Shown here in pieces: positions 7,601 to 8,555 of a stretch of 8,555 bases of DNA (position 1 is the stretch's first letter; every line of letters starts with the position of its first letter). This stretch comes from Desulfatitalea sp. (lineage in GTDB: Bacteria; Desulfobacterota; Desulfobacteria; Desulfobacterales; Desulfosarcinaceae): assembly GCA_013041835.1 (NCBI GenBank), contig JABDRH010000001.1, positions 1 to 8,555 of the forward strand, read 5' to 3'. A program made the position numbers and the translations under genes. Under the pieces are notes generated by a model. The model worked only from the letters and a program-made list of their open reading frames with translations. It searched no databases and was not told where the DNA came from.

Positions 7601-7943
7601 CGTGTTTCGGGGCCTGGAATTCGCCACGCGGCTTCTTGCGTGCCCGGTGTTGGCTCCAGTGACAGCGGTAACGCCCAGTCTGGGTTTCGAAAGTCACCTC
7701 GGCGAAGCATTCGCCGGTCTGGCGGGACATGATTTCGTTTCCGCTCCTGGTGACCTTGTTCAGGCGAGGCGTCCGCCCGTAAAGGGCGAGGCAAATCGCA
7801 TCGAGGATCGTGGTTTTCCCAGCGCCGGTGGGGCCGGTGATGGCGAAGATGCCGTCAGATGCGAATGCCGGGTGCGTCAGGTCGATTTGCCATTCGCCGA
7901 CCAGTGAGTTCAGATTCTTGAAGCGTACTTGCAGTATTCTCAT
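4689..7943 (-). CDS. sbcC: SbcC, Rad50-like ATPase subunit of the SbcCD nuclease, 1084 residues
   Basis: SbcC is the SMC/Rad50-type ATPase that works with SbcD to cut DNA hairpins and protein-blocked or palindromic ends in the cytoplasm. Seen in order: MRILQVRFKNLNSL and Walker A GPTGAGKTT (about 37-45), then long heptad-rich coiled coils on either side of a zinc hook CPLCG (Cys538 and Cys541). These are followed by the ABC signature LSGGES (984-989), Walker B LFLDEG (Asp1016, Glu1017), a D-loop GTLDDEALD and the switch His1049 in ISHVPALKERI. The hook lies at the midpoint, as the fold requires. All ATPase residues are intact, and the length fits the family (E. coli is about 1050). I start at ATG 7943. 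AGAGG is six bases before it, whereas a TTG directly upstream (7944-7946) would leave only three bases. It is GC-rich compared with nfi and the HD gene. It lies 11 bases after the sbcD stop, so translation is probably coupled. Confidence 0.95.
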   Translation of the reverse strand: MRILQVRFKNLNSLVGEWQIDLTHPAFASDGIFAITGPTGAGKTTILDAICLALYGRTPRLNKVTRSGNEIMSRQTGECFAEVTFETQTGRYRCHWSQHRARKKPRGEFQAPKHEIANADSGEIYESKIRGVADQIESATGMDFDRFTRSMLLAQGGFTAFLRAAPDERAPILEQITGTEIYSKISIRVHERRREEREKLNLLQAETAGIVILEPEQEKEIGQALETKQKEETDLAAKSADTGKAIDWLTTIDGLKKEIGSLDDEASKLQIDIKAFKPDREKLNRALSAASLDGAYATLTATRKQQADDRTALKTEEEALPGLESSAKRQAEALKSAEQQTARAKEELKAAAPTLQKVRSLDQKLADQQKAVSEADEGCGKDAVKIDADKHVRLKEQEKRSKAHQRLDRVDGYLKAHGQDEWLISGLAGVEEQLSDLLSRHNEILQKKTDHDKASNALEQATKSFDGCQKQSVIRKQELKDASKQLQQGKDALTQLLGDRLLREYRTEKETLLREMAFLTKIAELEDHRAKLEDGKPCPLCGATKHPFAEGNVPVPDETEQKIDALTRLISKAEEQEVAIKKLEEAESLARKNLTEAEKLASAAAFDRNTTEKALAEVKDTLEKLRADFAERRQAVSAKLLPLDIADIPETDISSLIEILRARLKAWQAKVKNKADIEKQIADIDSEMKRLDAVIETQSTALAEKRERLEALKKELATGSDERNALYGDKNPDDEERRLNKAVSGAESAEKQARDRHNELQQKWNTAKTHVESLKKRIDQREPELRRLETQFSAALAPIDFSNEEQFLVAGLSPERKDELAATAKDLDERQTDLKARQKDRETRLATEMARKVTDKSLEELEPQFKAHEETLKELRDIIAGLKHQLSENAAAKERIKEKQAAIEARKKECRRWENLHELIGSADGKRYRNFAQGLTFEMMIGHANRQLRKMTDRYLLIRDDAQPLELDVVDNYQAGEIRSTKNLSGGESFIASLSLALGLSHMASKNVRVDSLFLDEGFGTLDDEALDTALETLAGLQQDGKLIGVISHVPALKERISTQIQVTPQTGGRSRISGPGCCRNGSV

Positions 7944-7949
7944 CAACAG

Positions 7950-7954
7950 CCTCT
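7950..7954 (-). promoter_or_regulatory. sbcC ribosome binding site directly after the sbcD stop
   Basis: On the minus strand, the sbcD stop TAG (7955-7957) is followed at once by AGAGG and then, after six bases, by the sbcC ATG. Ribosomes ending sbcD would unload on this site, which suggests coupled, stoichiometric synthesis. Confidence 0.65.
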
Positions 7955-8555
7955 CTATTCCGCCCGTACGTCGATTTCATAGAGAGACGAGACCGTTTCC
8001 TGGTAGGCTCGAAGCAGCTCCGGCCGCTGGTCTTCAGACACGTTCTGAACGTCGAGGCATCGTTCGAACACGTCGTTCACGTTCAGATCGTCGAGGGTAT
8101 CCTCTTCATGGATTTGTCCCAGAACGCGGTCGATGATGCGGTTGTTCTTGATCCGGAGGATTTCCATCTGGGTGCCGGAAATCGAAGCCTCCAGGCGCTC
8201 ACGCAAGTCGCCAATGATTTCATCGCCTTTGTAAATGACTTCGAGCCAGCCTCGGGAGTCTGTCGCCGACAATTCGAGAATGCGGCTTGAGATGCCGTCC
8301 CAGTCTCCTGTGACGCGCTCGAGTTTCTGAAACACCGGCACGTCAATCAGTTGTACGGATGCAGCGGTGCCGTGGCCCTCTATCTGATCAAAGGCAACCT
8401 GGCAAACGCTTTTGTGCTGTTTTGCCTCGCCGAATCCCATGGGCAGTGGAGAGCCGCTGTACCGTAGGGTTTCGGAGTCGTTCACCTTTTGCGGGACGTG
8501 GAGGTGTCCAAGTGCCAGGTAGTCAAAACTCGCAGGAAAAATTCCGGCTGTTACG
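7955..8555 (-). CDS. sbcD: SbcD, Mre11-like nuclease subunit, C-terminal half (partial, runs off right edge)
   Basis: The minus-strand frame is open from 8555 to the TAG at 7955-7957 and gives about 199 residues, roughly the last half of SbcD (normally about 400). The first visible part, FDYLALGHLHVPQK, contains the GHLH metal-binding motif of calcineurin-like phosphoesterases, and YSGSPLPMGFGEAKQHKSV is the usual SbcD sequence just after it. The rest is the less conserved capping domain that helps hold DNA and binds SbcC. The GTG at 8483-8485 lies inside the protein, downstream of the GHLH motif, so it is not the true start. The catalytic N-terminal motifs (DxH, GN.D) are outside the window. 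SbcD supplies the Mn2+-dependent nuclease and SbcC the ATP-driven clamp, so the pair forms one complex from one operon. Confidence 0.93.
   Translation of the reverse strand, partial: VTAGIFPASFDYLALGHLHVPQKVNDSETLRYSGSPLPMGFGEAKQHKSVCQVAFDQIEGHGTAASVQLIDVPVFQKLERVTGDWDGISSRILELSATDSRGWLEVIYKGDEIIGDLRERLEASISGTQMEILRIKNNRIIDRVLGQIHEEDTLDDLNVNDVFERCLDVQNVSEDQRPELLRAYQETVSSLYEIDVRAE

Noticed and set aside
7134..7907. 257-codon plus-strand open frame opposite the start of sbcC
   Set aside because: It lies fully over the N-terminal part of SbcC, including Walker A, and has no recognisable domain or good ribosome site; shadow of a GC-rich gene.
8483..8485. GTG as a start codon for SbcD
   Set aside because: The frame continues upstream to the window edge and encodes the GHLH motif, so the true start is outside the window.
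3040..8555. A new defence system made of the HD protein, endonuclease V and SbcCD
   Set aside because: SbcCD and endonuclease V are ordinary repair genes, on opposite strands and separated by mobile debris; nothing shows shared regulation.

Overview
This window looks like a piece of a mid-GC Gram-negative chromosome, most likely a deltaproteobacterium (Desulfobacterota). That placement is an inference. It rests on an RND/MMPL exporter preceded by what looks like a Ycf48-type repeat protein, and on a degenerate element with GGGGACGGTG ends of a kind I associate with REP-type transposases in that group. No rRNA, tRNA or CRISPR array was seen.

Layout from left to right. (1) 1-132 is the last 43 codons of an upstream gene. 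(2) 349-2784 is a complete 811-residue, 12-helix RND/MMPL-family exporter. The two probably belong to one envelope lipid or hydrophobic-compound export locus. (3) 2785-4688 is a visibly AT-richer patchwork. It holds a decayed internal fragment of a short-chain dehydrogenase (minus strand), an intact HD-domain phosphohydrolase of the COG4339 type, a short hairpin repeat, an intact endonuclease V gene (nfi), and a mini-element that appears to keep only the last codons of a transposase between inverted ends. (4) 4689-8555 is the minus-strand sbcD-sbcC operon: a complete SbcC ATPase with zinc hook, and the C-terminal half of SbcD, which runs off the right edge. The two are tightly coupled, with 11 bases between stop and start.

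Functionally, SbcCD (Mre11-Rad50 type) processes DNA hairpins and blocked double-strand ends, and endonuclease V starts repair at deaminated adenine (hypoxanthine). The right half of the window is therefore dominated by DNA repair. The HD protein has metal-binding residues but no known substrate. The middle block carries two kinds of gene debris and repeat-like hairpins, so it looks like a rearranged accessory segment inserted between two more stable loci.

I do not see a convincing new multi-gene system. The most interesting items are the transposase-derived mini-element at 4529-4672, the SDR relic at 2806-2953 next to a near-perfect direct repeat in the exporter's 3' end, and the lack of any ribosome binding site in front of nfi, which suggests a leaderless or nearly leaderless mRNA.
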